A DNA stretch of 64,000 nucleotides, taken from positions 239,877 to 303,876 of the forward strand of contig NZ_JALGRF010000007.1 in the NCBI RefSeq assembly GCF_022815725.1, given 5' to 3'. Below, one piece after another: positions 26,040 through 33,920 of the stretch. The notes below the pieces were generated by a model. The model did not search any database. It saw nothing but the letters and a program-made list of their open reading frames with translations, and was not told where the DNA came from. Positions within the stretch are counted from its first letter, which is position 1; every line of letters starts with the position of its first letter. The translations under genes were made by a program, and so were the position numbers. Source of the stretch: Streptomyces sp. APSN-46.1. GTDB taxonomy: Bacteria; Actinomycetota; Actinomycetes; Streptomycetales; Streptomycetaceae.

Positions 26040-26791
26040 GCTGTCGGTCCTTCCGAGGGGCGGAGCAGGGGCGGGTGCAATGTCGTGGCCGGTCCCGGCC
26101 GGTACAGCGCGGCCGGTTTGCCGCGCCCGCCGGTCAGCCGGGCGGCTCCCGGTACGGGCTCGACGAAACCCGGCGTGGCCAGGACCTTGCGGCGGAAGTT
26201 GGGGCGGTCGAGGACGGTGTCCCAGACGGTCTCGTAGACGGACTGGAGTTCCCCCAGGGTGAATTCGGGCGGGCAGAACGCGGTCGCCAGGCAGGTGTAC
26301 TCCAGCTTCGCGCCCACCCGCTCCCGCGCGTCCGCCAGGATCACCGCGTGGTCGAAGGCCAGGGCGGCGCCGGGCGCCGCGGCCTCCCCCACCGGCACCC
26401 AGCGGGCCCGGTCCGCGTCGCCGCCGCCCTCCGCCGCCGGCTCCGGCAGGTCCGGGACCAGCGCGGTGAACGCCACCGAGACCACCCGCATCCGCGGATC
26501 GCGGTCCGGTTCGCTGTAGGTGCGCAGCTGCTCCAGGTGCAGGGCGGCGACCACCGCTTCCGACAGCCCGGTCTCCTCGGCCAGTTCGCGCCGGGCGGCG
26601 GTCTCGGCGGACTCCCGGGGCAGCACGAACCCGCCGGGGAGCGCCCAGGCTCCCGCGTACGGCTCCTGCCCGCGCCGGATCAGCAGCACGTGCAGGGCCC
26701 CGGCGCGCACGGTGAACACCGCGAGGTCCACGGTCACCGCGAACGGCTCGAAGGCGTAGGGGTCATAGCCGACCTCCCGCGCCCCGCTCAC
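26036..26791 (-). CDS. nrtR: NrtR-type NUDIX transcriptional regulator of NAD metabolism
   Basis: A 251-residue protein. The N-terminal NUDIX domain has a complete NUDIX box (about 54-76, GX5EX7REUXEEXGU). The C-terminal winged helix (FTLGELQSVYETVWD ... NFRRKVLATPGFVEP ... GKPAALYR) is the NrtR signature. NrtR represses NAD synthesis and salvage genes and is released by ADP-ribose-type ligands. The GTG start overlaps the nadR stop (GTGA), and its own stop overlaps the glycohydrolase start. A palindrome overlapping the operon promoter (28515-28539) is a likely autoregulatory target. Many NrtR proteins have a degenerate box; this one looks catalytically competent. Confidence 0.9.
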   Translation of the reverse strand: MSGAREVGYDPYAFEPFAVTVDLAVFTVRAGALHVLLIRRGQEPYAGAWALPGGFVLPRESAETAARRELAEETGLSEAVVAALHLEQLRTYSEPDRDPRMRVVSVAFTALVPDLPEPAAEGGGDADRARWVPVGEAAAPGAALAFDHAVILADARERVGAKLEYTCLATAFCPPEFTLGELQSVYETVWDTVLDRPNFRRKVLATPGFVEPVPGAARLTGGRGKPAALYRPGPATTLHPPLLRPSEGPTA

Positions 26792-27885
26792 CGGTCCTCC
26801 GGCCGTACGTCGTTCTCGGGCAGGGGGTCCGCGAAGTGCCAGCCCTCGGCGAGCAGCGCCTCGACCGCCGCCACCGCCTGCTCCAGCCGGGCCTTCCGGT
26901 CCCCGCCCACGACCAGGAAACGTCTCCCGGTGCGTTCGAGTTCCTCCCGGAACCTCCCGGTCATCCAGGGCCGCAGCTGGGGCCCGTCCCGCAGCCCGTC
27001 GTCCTCGAACGGCACGTCCGCGTGGTCCGTCAGGAGGTAGAGGTCCCGCCGGGTCAGCCCGGCGATCCTCTCGACCTCCGGGTTCCGGGCGCCCAGGTAC
27101 CGCTCGTGCCAGATCCCGGTCGCGAAGGAGTCGGTGTCGCAGAACAGCACCGGCGAGCCCAGCCGGGCCGCCCGCTCCTCCTCCGCGTCCTGCCGGCGCG
27201 CGATGACCGGGAACTCCTCCGACGCGAAGGACACGTCCGCCCAGGAGGCCGCCGGGTCCGCCGCGCGGGCCGCCGCCAGCTTCTCCTCGCTGTACCGGCG
27301 CCCGTACTCGGCGACCCAGCCCGTCTTCGCCCAGACGCCGCCGCGCCGCCGGTAGTGCTCGGCCAGCGCCCGCGACAGCGTGGTGGTGCCCGTCGACTCG
27401 GCGCCGAGTACGACGATCCGCCGGGTCAGGGCGGCCCGTACGCCGGGCCCGAGGAACTCCCAGGAGCCGACGGGGTCCTTCCGTACCGCCGTACCGGAGA
27501 CGGGGAACAGGGTCCGCTTCCGGTCCACGAGGACCTCCTCGGCCCCGAACCGGCGGGCGAGTTCGCTCCCGTACTCCTCCGAGGTGAACACGGCGTCCAC
27601 GCGCCCGCCGACCGCGCCCCGGAAGATCGCCATGTGCGCCTCCCAGATCGCCGGGTCGTGCAGGTCAACGGGGATGTCGTCCACCGCGCCGACCACCTCG
27701 GCCCCGGGATGCGCCTCCCGCATCCACGCGACCCGGTCCGCGAGCGGCACCGACTCCACCGAGGCCGCGCACACCAGGACGGTCAGCCGCTCGCACTGGT
27801 CCTGGGCCGTGCGTACGAGGTGGTGGTGCCCGGCGTGCGGCGGGTAGAACTTGCCCAGCACCAGCCCGTGCCCGTAGCGCCTCAT
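26788..27885 (-). CDS. nadR: NadR-like NMN adenylyltransferase / ribosylnicotinamide kinase
   Basis: A 365-residue bifunctional enzyme lacking the HTH domain of enterobacterial NadR. The N-terminal nucleotidyltransferase domain has the HxGH-type motif in GKFYPPHAGHHH (11-22) and FPVSGTAVRKDP (127-138). The C-terminal kinase domain has a P-loop-like GAESTGTTTL (161-170), in which Thr replaces the usual Lys, and RRDLYLLTDHADVPFEDDG. It would turn nicotinamide riboside imported by PnuC into NMN and then NAD. The ATG overlaps the pnuC stop (ATGA). An AAA-only reading is excluded by the intact adenylyltransferase motif. Confidence 0.9.
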   Translation of the reverse strand: MRRYGHGLVLGKFYPPHAGHHHLVRTAQDQCERLTVLVCAASVESVPLADRVAWMREAHPGAEVVGAVDDIPVDLHDPAIWEAHMAIFRGAVGGRVDAVFTSEEYGSELARRFGAEEVLVDRKRTLFPVSGTAVRKDPVGSWEFLGPGVRAALTRRIVVLGAESTGTTTLSRALAEHYRRRGGVWAKTGWVAEYGRRYSEEKLAAARAADPAASWADVSFASEEFPVIARRQDAEEERAARLGSPVLFCDTDSFATGIWHERYLGARNPEVERIAGLTRRDLYLLTDHADVPFEDDGLRDGPQLRPWMTGRFREELERTGRRFLVVGGDRKARLEQAVAAVEALLAEGWHFADPLPENDVRPEDR

Positions 27886-28496
27886 GCGCTGGCCTCCGCG
27901 GCCTCGGCGGCCTCGGCCGTACGGGCGGCGCCGGGCGCGGGCAGCGCGCGCCGCCAGCCGAGCAGCCCGACCACGCACAGCGCGAGGAAGCCGGCGTACA
28001 GGACGGAGGTGAGGTAGAGCCCCTTGTACGCGTAGAGGGGGATGTACACGAGGTCGGCGGCGATCCACAGCCACCAGGACTCGACGAGCTTGCGGCACTG
28101 CCCGTAGGTGGCCATGAGCGAGAGCCCGGTGGTCAGCGCGTCCCAGAACGGGACGGTGGAATCGGTGGCCCGGCTCAGCAGCAGCGTCAGCCCGAGCACC
28201 CCCACCGCCCCCGCCGCGGCCAGCGCGGCCCATTCGGTGCGCGTGGTGCGGCGCACCGGCAAGGCCTCGGCGGTTCCTGGTCCACCCCCGTGGGTCCAGG
28301 ACCACCAGCCGTACGCGGCGAGGGCGATGAAGACGATCTGGAGCCCGGCGTCGGCGTACAGGCCGGCCTGGGCGAAGAGCGCGATGAAGAAGATGTTGTT
28401 GGCGATGCCGATCGGCCAGTTGGCGACGTGCTGCCGGGCGACCAGCCAGACGCACAGGGCACCGGTGGCGAAGCCGAGTACCTCGGTCCAGCTCAT
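27882..28496 (-). CDS. pnuC: PnuC-like nicotinamide riboside transporter
   Basis: A 204-residue membrane protein of about seven segments. Family marks include YGWWSWTHGG and the Trp/Asp-rich segment WWLWIAADLVYIPLYAYKGL. PnuC carries nicotinamide riboside by facilitated diffusion, with trapping by the kinase encoded next (nadR). The ATG at 28496 has GGGGGG about 6 bases upstream; upstream in-frame codons are rejected because the promoter and palindrome lie there. It is the first gene of the four-gene overlapping operon. Confidence 0.92.
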   Translation of the reverse strand: MSWTEVLGFATGALCVWLVARQHVANWPIGIANNIFFIALFAQAGLYADAGLQIVFIALAAYGWWSWTHGGGPGTAEALPVRRTTRTEWAALAAAGAVGVLGLTLLLSRATDSTVPFWDALTTGLSLMATYGQCRKLVESWWLWIAADLVYIPLYAYKGLYLTSVLYAGFLALCVVGLLGWRRALPAPGAARTAEAAEAAEASA

Positions 28497-28514
28497 ACCG
28501 GTCCCCCCACTCCC

Positions 28515-28539
28515 TTTAATAGTCGGGTTGACTATAAAC
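28515..28539 (-). promoter_or_regulatory. Promoter and probable NrtR operator of pnuC operon
   Basis: A perfect palindrome ATAGTC-N5-GACTAT (28519-28535) with AT-rich flanks lies 23 bases before the pnuC start. On the minus strand it overlaps a TATAGT -10 box (28531-28536), which is 18 bases from a TTGTCC -35 box (28555-28560). Binding here would block RNA polymerase. Assignment to NrtR is inference from the operon content. Confidence 0.7.
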
Positions 28540-28567
28540 AGGAGGCGGGGTCCCGGACAAGCCAAAA

Positions 28568-28598
28568 AACCCGCGGCGCCGAAAAGGCGCCGCGGGTT
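28568..28598 (-). terminator. Rho-independent terminator of scpA-scpB-rluB
   Basis: A perfect 13-bp stem (28568-28580 with 28586-28598, loop GAAAA) is followed on the minus strand by a run of T residues. It lies 50 bases beyond the rluB stop codon. Confidence 0.85.
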
Positions 28599-28648
28599 CT
28601 CGGGAAGGCATTGGCTCCGGGAAGGAAGTGACTCCCGGCAGGCAGTGA

Positions 28649-30034
28649 CTACAGACCGACCTCGCGCATGAGCATGCCGACCTCGGTGTTGGTCAGGCGG
28701 CGCAGCCAGCCGGACTTCTGGTCGCCGAGCTCGATCGGACCGAAGGAGGTCCGGACGAGCTTCTCGACCGGGAAGCCGGCCTCCGCCATCATGCGGCGGA
28801 CGATGTGCTTGCGGCCCTCGTGGAGGGTGACCTCGACCAGGTAGTTCTTGCCGATCTGGTCGACGACGCGGAAATGGTCGGCGCGGGCGTAGCCGTCCTC
28901 CAGCTCGATGCCGTCCTTGAGCCGCTTGCCGATGTCACGCGGCAGCGGGCCGGTGATCGCGGCGACGTACGTCTTCTTCACGCCGTACTTCGGGTGCGTG
29001 AGGCGGTGGGCCAGCTCACCGTGGTTGGTGAGCAGGATGATGCCCTCGGTCTCGGTGTCGAGCCGGCCGACGTGGAAGAGACGCGTCTCACGGTTGGTGA
29101 CGTAGTCGCCCAGGCACTGGCGGCCGTCCGGGTCCTCCATGGTGGAGACGACGCCGGCCGGCTTGTTCAGCGCGAAGAACAGGTACGACTGGGTGGCGAC
29201 GGTCAGGCCGTCCACCTTGATCTCGTCCTTCGGCTGGACGCGCTTGCCCTGCTCCAGCACGATCTCGCCGTTGACCTCGACGCGGGCCTGCTCGATGAGC
29301 TCCTCGCAGGCGCGGCGCGAACCCATGCCGGCGCGGGCGAGCACCTTCTGCAGGCGCTCACCCTCCTCCTCGGCGCCCGGGAAGGTCTTGGGGGTCTTGA
29401 TCACGGGCTTGTCGGCGTACCGGTCGCGCACGCGCTCCTCGATCCGCGCGTCCAGCTCACGCGGGCGGGACTGGCCGCTGCGGCTGCCGGGACCGCGGCG
29501 CGGGCCGCCGGCCCCGCCGATGCCGGGGGTCTTGGAGGTCTTGGGTCCGCCCTTGGCGCCACCGCGCGCGGCCGCGCCGCGGGCACCGCCCGAGCCGCCG
29601 GAGCCGCCCCGGTTGCCGTCGGCCGCGCCGCGGGCACCGCCGCCGCCCGCCTTGGCGCCACCGCGGCCGTTGCGCTCGCCCTCGGGGCCCACGTCGTAGC
29701 GGCGCTCCTCGGGACGGGGGTTGCGGATGCGGGGTGCCTGCTCGCGGTCACGCGAGTCGGAGCCACCACCCTGGTAGCCGCCACCGCTGGAGCTGCCGCC
29801 ACTGCGGTAGCCACCGCCGGAGCTGCCACCACGGGCGCCACCGCCGGAGCCACTGCCACCGGAGCGGTAGCCACCGCTGGAGCTGCCGCCGCCGGAGCCA
29901 CTGCGGCCACCGCCGGAGCCGCCACCGCGGTAGCCACCGCCGCCGCTGGAGCTGCCGCCGCGGGAGTTACCACGTCCGCCGCCACCGCCGCTGCTGTTCC
30001 TGTTGCCGCCACCGTTGCCGTTGCTGCTTCGCAT
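28649..30034 (-). CDS. rluB: 23S rRNA pseudouridine synthase RluB-like, with long Gly/Ser-rich leader
   Basis: A 461-residue protein. Residues 1 to about 200 are almost only Gly, Ser, Arg and Asn in GGGYRSGGS-like repeats. The S4 RNA-binding domain follows (RLQKVLARAGMGSRRACEEL), then the RsuA/RluB catalytic domain with active-site Asp in GRLDTETEGIILLTN and the C-terminal HEGRKHIVRRM. It isomerises a uridine of 23S rRNA (U2605 in E. coli) or a related site. The ATG at 30034 shares one base with the scpB stop (TGATG); a TTG one codon upstream is not needed. The leader is probably disordered RNA-binding sequence, far longer than in E. coli. Confidence 0.93.
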   Translation of the reverse strand: MRSSNGNGGGNRNSSGGGGGRGNSRGGSSSGGGGYRGGGSGGGRSGSGGGSSSGGYRSGGSGSGGGARGGSSGGGYRSGGSSSGGGYQGGGSDSRDREQAPRIRNPRPEERRYDVGPEGERNGRGGAKAGGGGARGAADGNRGGSGGSGGARGAAARGGAKGGPKTSKTPGIGGAGGPRRGPGSRSGQSRPRELDARIEERVRDRYADKPVIKTPKTFPGAEEEGERLQKVLARAGMGSRRACEELIEQARVEVNGEIVLEQGKRVQPKDEIKVDGLTVATQSYLFFALNKPAGVVSTMEDPDGRQCLGDYVTNRETRLFHVGRLDTETEGIILLTNHGELAHRLTHPKYGVKKTYVAAITGPLPRDIGKRLKDGIELEDGYARADHFRVVDQIGKNYLVEVTLHEGRKHIVRRMMAEAGFPVEKLVRTSFGPIELGDQKSGWLRRLTNTEVGMLMREVGL

Positions 30035-30654
30035 CAAAGTTCCGTCGTCTTGTCGTCTTCATCGGTATCCGGTGCGTCCGGATCGAACGACGGAACACCC
30101 TCTTGCGTCTCGGCTTCGATCGCGTCCGCCTCGGGGAGGAAGGGCGCGAGCTCCGGGAGCTCGTCCAGGCCGCGCAGGCCCATCCGCTCCAGAAAGTAGT
30201 TCGTCGTCCTGTACAGGATCGCACCTGTTTCGGGTTCCGTGCCCGCCTCGGCCACCAGACCGCGCTGGAGGAGGGTCCGCATGACCCCGTCGCAGTTGAC
30301 TCCGCGGACCGCCGAGACCCTCGATCGGCTGACCGGCTGGCGGTACGCGACGACCGCGAGGGTCTCCAGCGCGGCCTGGGTGAGCCGGGCCTGCTGCCCG
30401 TCCAGTACGAAGGCCTCGACGGCCGGGGCGTACGCGGCGCGGCTGTAGAACCGCCATCCCCCGGCGACGAGCCGCAGCTCGAATCCGCGGCCCTGGACGG
30501 CGTACTCGTCGGCGAGCTCCCGCAGCGCGTCCGCGACCTCGCGCGGGGTCCGCTCCAGCACCTTGGCCAGGTGGTCCTCGGTCGCGGGCTCGTCCACGAC
30601 CATGAGGACGGCCTCCAGTGCGGGCTTCAGCGCCAGCTCGGCCACGTCGCTCAT
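30034..30654 (-). CDS. scpB: Segregation and condensation protein ScpB
   Basis: A 206-residue kleisin-associated protein with two winged-helix domains (about 8-85 and 90-165; LEAVLMVVDEPATEDHLAKV, LTQAALETLAVVAYRQPVSR, GRGFELRLVAGGWRF). With ScpA and SMC it forms the chromosome-compaction complex. The acidic C-terminal tail is typical. The ATG at 30654 lies in the first of four 11-base repeats, each containing AAGGAATGA, so its ribosome site comes from the repeat itself. It overlaps rluB by one base. Confidence 0.95.
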   Translation of the reverse strand: MSDVAELALKPALEAVLMVVDEPATEDHLAKVLERTPREVADALRELADEYAVQGRGFELRLVAGGWRFYSRAAYAPAVEAFVLDGQQARLTQAALETLAVVAYRQPVSRSRVSAVRGVNCDGVMRTLLQRGLVAEAGTEPETGAILYRTTNYFLERMGLRGLDELPELAPFLPEADAIEAETQEGVPSFDPDAPDTDEDDKTTEL

Positions 30655-30692
30655 TCCTTGCTCATTCCTTGCTCATTCCTTGCTCATTCCTT
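30649..30692. repeat. Four 11-bp tandem repeats spanning scpA stop / scpB start
   Basis: Four perfect copies of GCTCATTCCTT (plus strand). The right-most contains the scpA stop and the left-most the scpB start. On the coding strand each copy has a ribosome-site-like AAGGA followed by ATGA. Confidence 0.9.
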
Positions 30693-31988
30693 CGCCTCCA
30701 CGATCTGATCGAACTCGTCGGTCACGGTCGGCAGCCCGTCCCCCTCGCCGCCGCTCCAGCGGACCGTGAGCGTCTTGAGGGCCTCCTCCTGGTCCAGGAC
30801 GACTGCCTTCTCCCGGTAGAGCTCCAGAAGGGCCAGGAAGCGCGCGACGACGGTGAGGGTGTCGGGGGCGCCCTCGGTGAGCTCCTGGAAGGTCGCCTCG
30901 CCGCGCGCCCTGAGCATGGCGACGACGAGTCCGGCCTGTTCGCGCACGCTGACGAGCGGCGCGTGGATGTGATCCACGTAGACCTGCGGCTCGGCCCTGG
31001 GCTGCATGGCCTTCACGGCGAGCCGGGCGAACCCTTCGGCGCCGATGCTGATGACCACCTCGGGCAGCAGCTCGGCGTGGTGCGGCTCCAGCCCCACGGT
31101 GCGGGGGTACCGCTTGCCCTCGCTCTCGGCGCGGCTCCGGAAGATCTCGGCGATCTGTTTGTACGCCTTGTACTGGAGCAGCCGCGCGAAGAGCAGGTCC
31201 CGGGCCTCCAGCAGCGCGAGGTCGGCCTCGTCCTCGACCTCGGCGACGGGGAGCAGCCGGGCGGCCTTGAGGTCGAGCAGCGTGGCCGCGACGACGAGGA
31301 ACTCGGTGGTCTGATCGAGGTCCCAGTCGGGGCCCATGGCCCGGATGTGCGCCATGAACTCGTCGGTGACCTTCGACAGCGCGACTTCGGTGACGTCGAG
31401 CTTGTGCCGCGAGATCAACTGCAGCAGCAGATCGAAGGGCCCCTCGAAGTTCGCGAGCCGCAACGTGAACCGCCCCTCCCCTCCCCCTCCGCGAGCGGCA
31501 CCCACGGCAGCCCCGGCGCGAGCCTCCACCCCCGGCACGACCCCGGGCGTACCCGACACACGCGCCCCGGCCTCACCCCGCACGCCGACATCCACGCCGG
31601 CATCCGGCTCCGCCAAGACGGACCCGGCCCCGGGCAGCACCGACCCGCGCCCGGCGGACCCGGCGAGAGCCTCCGGCCCCGGCGGGACCGGTGCCGCCCC
31701 GGGCACCGACGTGCGCGCCGCAGCCGGCCCGGCCCCGCCCCGCGCGCCGGGCTCGGAAGTGGCTGCGGGCCCCGGCGGGAACGGCTCTGCCTCGGGCAGG
31801 TCTGACTCGTGCGCGCCGACATCAGGGGGGCCGGGGGCCTCCCCCCGGTCTCGGGAAGGGGCGGGACCGGGGAGAGCCTCCTGCTCGGCCGCGCCCCGGG
31901 AGGCCTCCACCGGGGCGGAGACGGGCGCGCCCGGGCCACGGCCCAGCAGGCGGCGGGCCGGGCGGCCGGGTTCGGCAGGAGTGGGCAT
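30684..31988 (-). CDS. scpA: Segregation and condensation protein ScpA
   Basis: A 434-residue kleisin. The conserved domain starts at about 170 (FTLRLANFEGPFDLLLQLI) and contains KLDVTEVALSKVTDEF, LDQTTEFLVVAATLLDLKA and LPEVVISIGAEGFARLA; it ends with PDTLTVVARFLALLELY. ScpA bridges the heads of SMC. The first 165 residues are a Pro/Ala/Gly-rich disordered extension common in Streptomyces. The ATG at 31988 is chosen because MPTPAEPGRPARRLLGRGPG resembles the start of relatives; the ribosome site is weak, so the start is uncertain. A 1.4-kb repeat-rich stretch lies upstream. Confidence 0.92.
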   Translation of the reverse strand: MPTPAEPGRPARRLLGRGPGAPVSAPVEASRGAAEQEALPGPAPSRDRGEAPGPPDVGAHESDLPEAEPFPPGPAATSEPGARGGAGPAAARTSVPGAAPVPPGPEALAGSAGRGSVLPGAGSVLAEPDAGVDVGVRGEAGARVSGTPGVVPGVEARAGAAVGAARGGGGEGRFTLRLANFEGPFDLLLQLISRHKLDVTEVALSKVTDEFMAHIRAMGPDWDLDQTTEFLVVAATLLDLKAARLLPVAEVEDEADLALLEARDLLFARLLQYKAYKQIAEIFRSRAESEGKRYPRTVGLEPHHAELLPEVVISIGAEGFARLAVKAMQPRAEPQVYVDHIHAPLVSVREQAGLVVAMLRARGEATFQELTEGAPDTLTVVARFLALLELYREKAVVLDQEEALKTLTVRWSGGEGDGLPTVTDEFDQIVEAKE

Positions 31989-33431
31989 CTCGGTCCAGGG
32001 TGGTACGGGGGGTCGGCGGGAGCGGGGTCCGTACCCTCGCGCCCGGGTGGAGCGGGCCGACGGCAGTCCCCGCCGCCACCAGCAGCCTAAAGCCCGGCTC
32101 ACCCGGTCCGGCGCACGCAAGGCGGACAACCACCCCGCGCGCGGGGTCCCGGCCACGACGCGGCGTGACACCAACCGGACGCGAACCAGGCGGGCCGTCT
32201 CATCCGGGGCGGCCCCTGCCGGATCCGGCCGAGCCGGATCGCTCCGGCCACCCCGGGGACCCAGGACGCTGGTACGGGAAGTCGGCGGGTCTGCCGGCAC
32301 GACGGGAGCGGGGTCCAGACCCTCGCGCCCGGGCGGGGCGGGCCCAGTCCCCGCCGCCACGAGCAGCCCGGGTCGCCACCCGCTCCGGCCACCCCTGGGA
32401 CCCGGGGCAGCACACCCGCATGGCCCCAGGATCACCGCGGTACCTGGGAGCGGCGCTTCCGGGACCAGGGGGTACCGGGCCGCAGGCCGGCCCGGTCGAG
32501 GGGACCACCCGGCGACGCCGAAGCGCCATCAACCCGGGTTGCGCCGGCCCCGGAGGCCGCCAACGGCCCGGCACTGCGCCAGCCGTGGGATACGACAGCT
32601 CGCCAACGGCCGCAGAATAGCCAACCGGGGTTACACGACCCCGAAGGCCGTCAGCGGCTGGGCAGAGGCACCGCCCTGGACGCCAACGGCCCCGCCCCAC
32701 GCGCGAAGGTTGCGACGATCGCGGGACGCCGTCAACCCACGGCCAAGGGGCCTCCTGAGTCGCAGCAGCCCAAGGGCCGTCAACGGCCAGGGCAGAGACC
32801 CCGACCCTGCGGCCGCCCGGCGCGGCAGCAACCGCGAAGGGCAGCGGCCACGCACGCCGCCAGTCAGGAGTGACGACGACCCCGACAGGCCGTCACCAGC
32901 CCAGGGGCCGGCCCGGGATTGGGGCAGAGGGCATCAGCGGCCCCGTGCCGAGTTGTGGCGGCTGCAGGGGCGGCGGACCACGTCGCGGCGGCCCCGCAGG
33001 GTCAGCGGAGGCGGGCCAGGTCGCGGCGGCCCCGCAGGTCAGCGGCCACAGGAGCGGCGGACCAGGTCGCAGCGGCCCCCGCAGGGTCAGCGGCCACAGG
33101 GGCGGGGCCACAGGACGGGCGGACCAGGTCGCGGCGAGCCCCGCAAGTCAGCGGCCACAGGAGCGGCGGGCGGCGTTTCGGCGGCCCTGGAGAGGGTCAA
33201 GGGCCCCGGAGGCGGCAGACGAAGATGCCGGCGCCCCGACGGGTCAGCGACCCCCCAGGCGGCGCACGAGGGGGCTGGGGGCCCGCAGGGTCAGCGGCCG
33301 CAGAGGCGGCAGGCGAGGGGGCTGGGGGCCCGCAGGGTCAGCGGCCGCAGAGGCGGCAGGCGAGGGGGCTGGGGACCCGCAGGGTCAGCGACCCCACAGG
33401 CGGCAGGCGAGGGGGCTCGGGGCCCGTAGGG
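31989..33431. repeat. 1.4-kb noncoding repeat-rich gap between scpA and the RHH gene
   Basis: No believable gene is found. Near scpA, 32001-32087 and 32270-32368 are diverged direct repeats (the second has an insertion), and CGCTCCGGCCACCCC occurs about 140 bases apart near 32241 and 32381. From about 32520 to 32930 motifs of the form GGCCGTCAACGGCC with GGGCAGAG recur. The right part (33001-33431) is a minisatellite described separately. The scpA promoter must lie near the left end. Confidence 0.75.
33001..33431. repeat. 47-bp minisatellite derived from the 3' end of the RHH gene
   Basis: GTCAGCG/GTCAAGG marks recur at 33001, 33038, 33086, 33147, 33196, 33243, 33290, 33337, 33384 and 33431; the last five spacings are exactly 47 bases. 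The right-most mark is the stop-codon region of the RHH gene, and the copy at 33196-33240 still matches its last 13 or so codons closely. Confidence 0.85.
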
Positions 33432-33920
33432 TCAGCGGCCGCGGAGGCGGCGGACGAGGATGCTGGCGTCGCCGCGGGATTCCAGGTCGGCCAGGACCAC
33501 CGCCACCGCCTCGCGGACGATGCGGCCCCGGTCCACCGCCAGCCCGTGCTCCCCGCGCAGCACCAGCCGCGCGTGCTCCAGGTCCATGAGCTCCTCCGCG
33601 GAGACATAGACCGTGATCTTCTCGTCGTGCCGCTCACGCCCGCTCGGCCGCCGGTTCGCGCCCCGGCCCTGCCCCTTGCCGCCACGCCCGCCGCCGCCGC
33701 CACCGGCGTCCGAGGCGGCGGCAGAACCTTCCTGCGACCGCCGCGGGGCCACCACCGCACCGCCGGCCTCAGCCTCCCGGCTGCGGCCCTCCCCCGCCGT
33801 GCCCTCTGCCGTCGCCGCGTGCTGCTCCCCGGCAGGCGGTTGGTCCCGCCTGGGCGAGGACGACTGGAGCGCCATCCCCCCGGTCGTACGGAACAGTTCG
33901 TCGGCTCCGGGCAGACTCAC
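33432..33920 (-). CDS. ParA-associated protein with probable ribbon-helix-helix domain
   Basis: A 162-residue protein conserved next to the orphan chromosomal ParA of Streptomyces. It begins MSLPGADELFRTTGGMALQ, passes through a Gly/Ala/Arg-rich disordered middle (about 30-95) and ends in a compact domain KITVYVSAEELMDLEHARLVL ... DRGRIVREAVAVVLADLE, whose beta-strand-helix-helix pattern suggests a ribbon-helix-helix DNA-binding fold. GTG at 33920 overlaps the parA stop (GTGA); a GTG at 33932 is also possible. It may act as the ParB/ParG-like partner of this ParA. Function is inference. Confidence 0.75.
   Translation of the reverse strand: MSLPGADELFRTTGGMALQSSSPRRDQPPAGEQHAATAEGTAGEGRSREAEAGGAVVAPRRSQEGSAAASDAGGGGGGRGGKGQGRGANRRPSGRERHDEKITVYVSAEELMDLEHARLVLRGEHGLAVDRGRIVREAVAVVLADLESRGDASILVRRLRGR

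Noticed and set aside
31336..33429. A plus-strand open frame of 697 codons antisense to the start of scpA
   Set aside because: It is Arg/Gly/Pro low-complexity sequence through a repeat array, with no domain and no ribosome site; long antisense frames are expected at this GC content.
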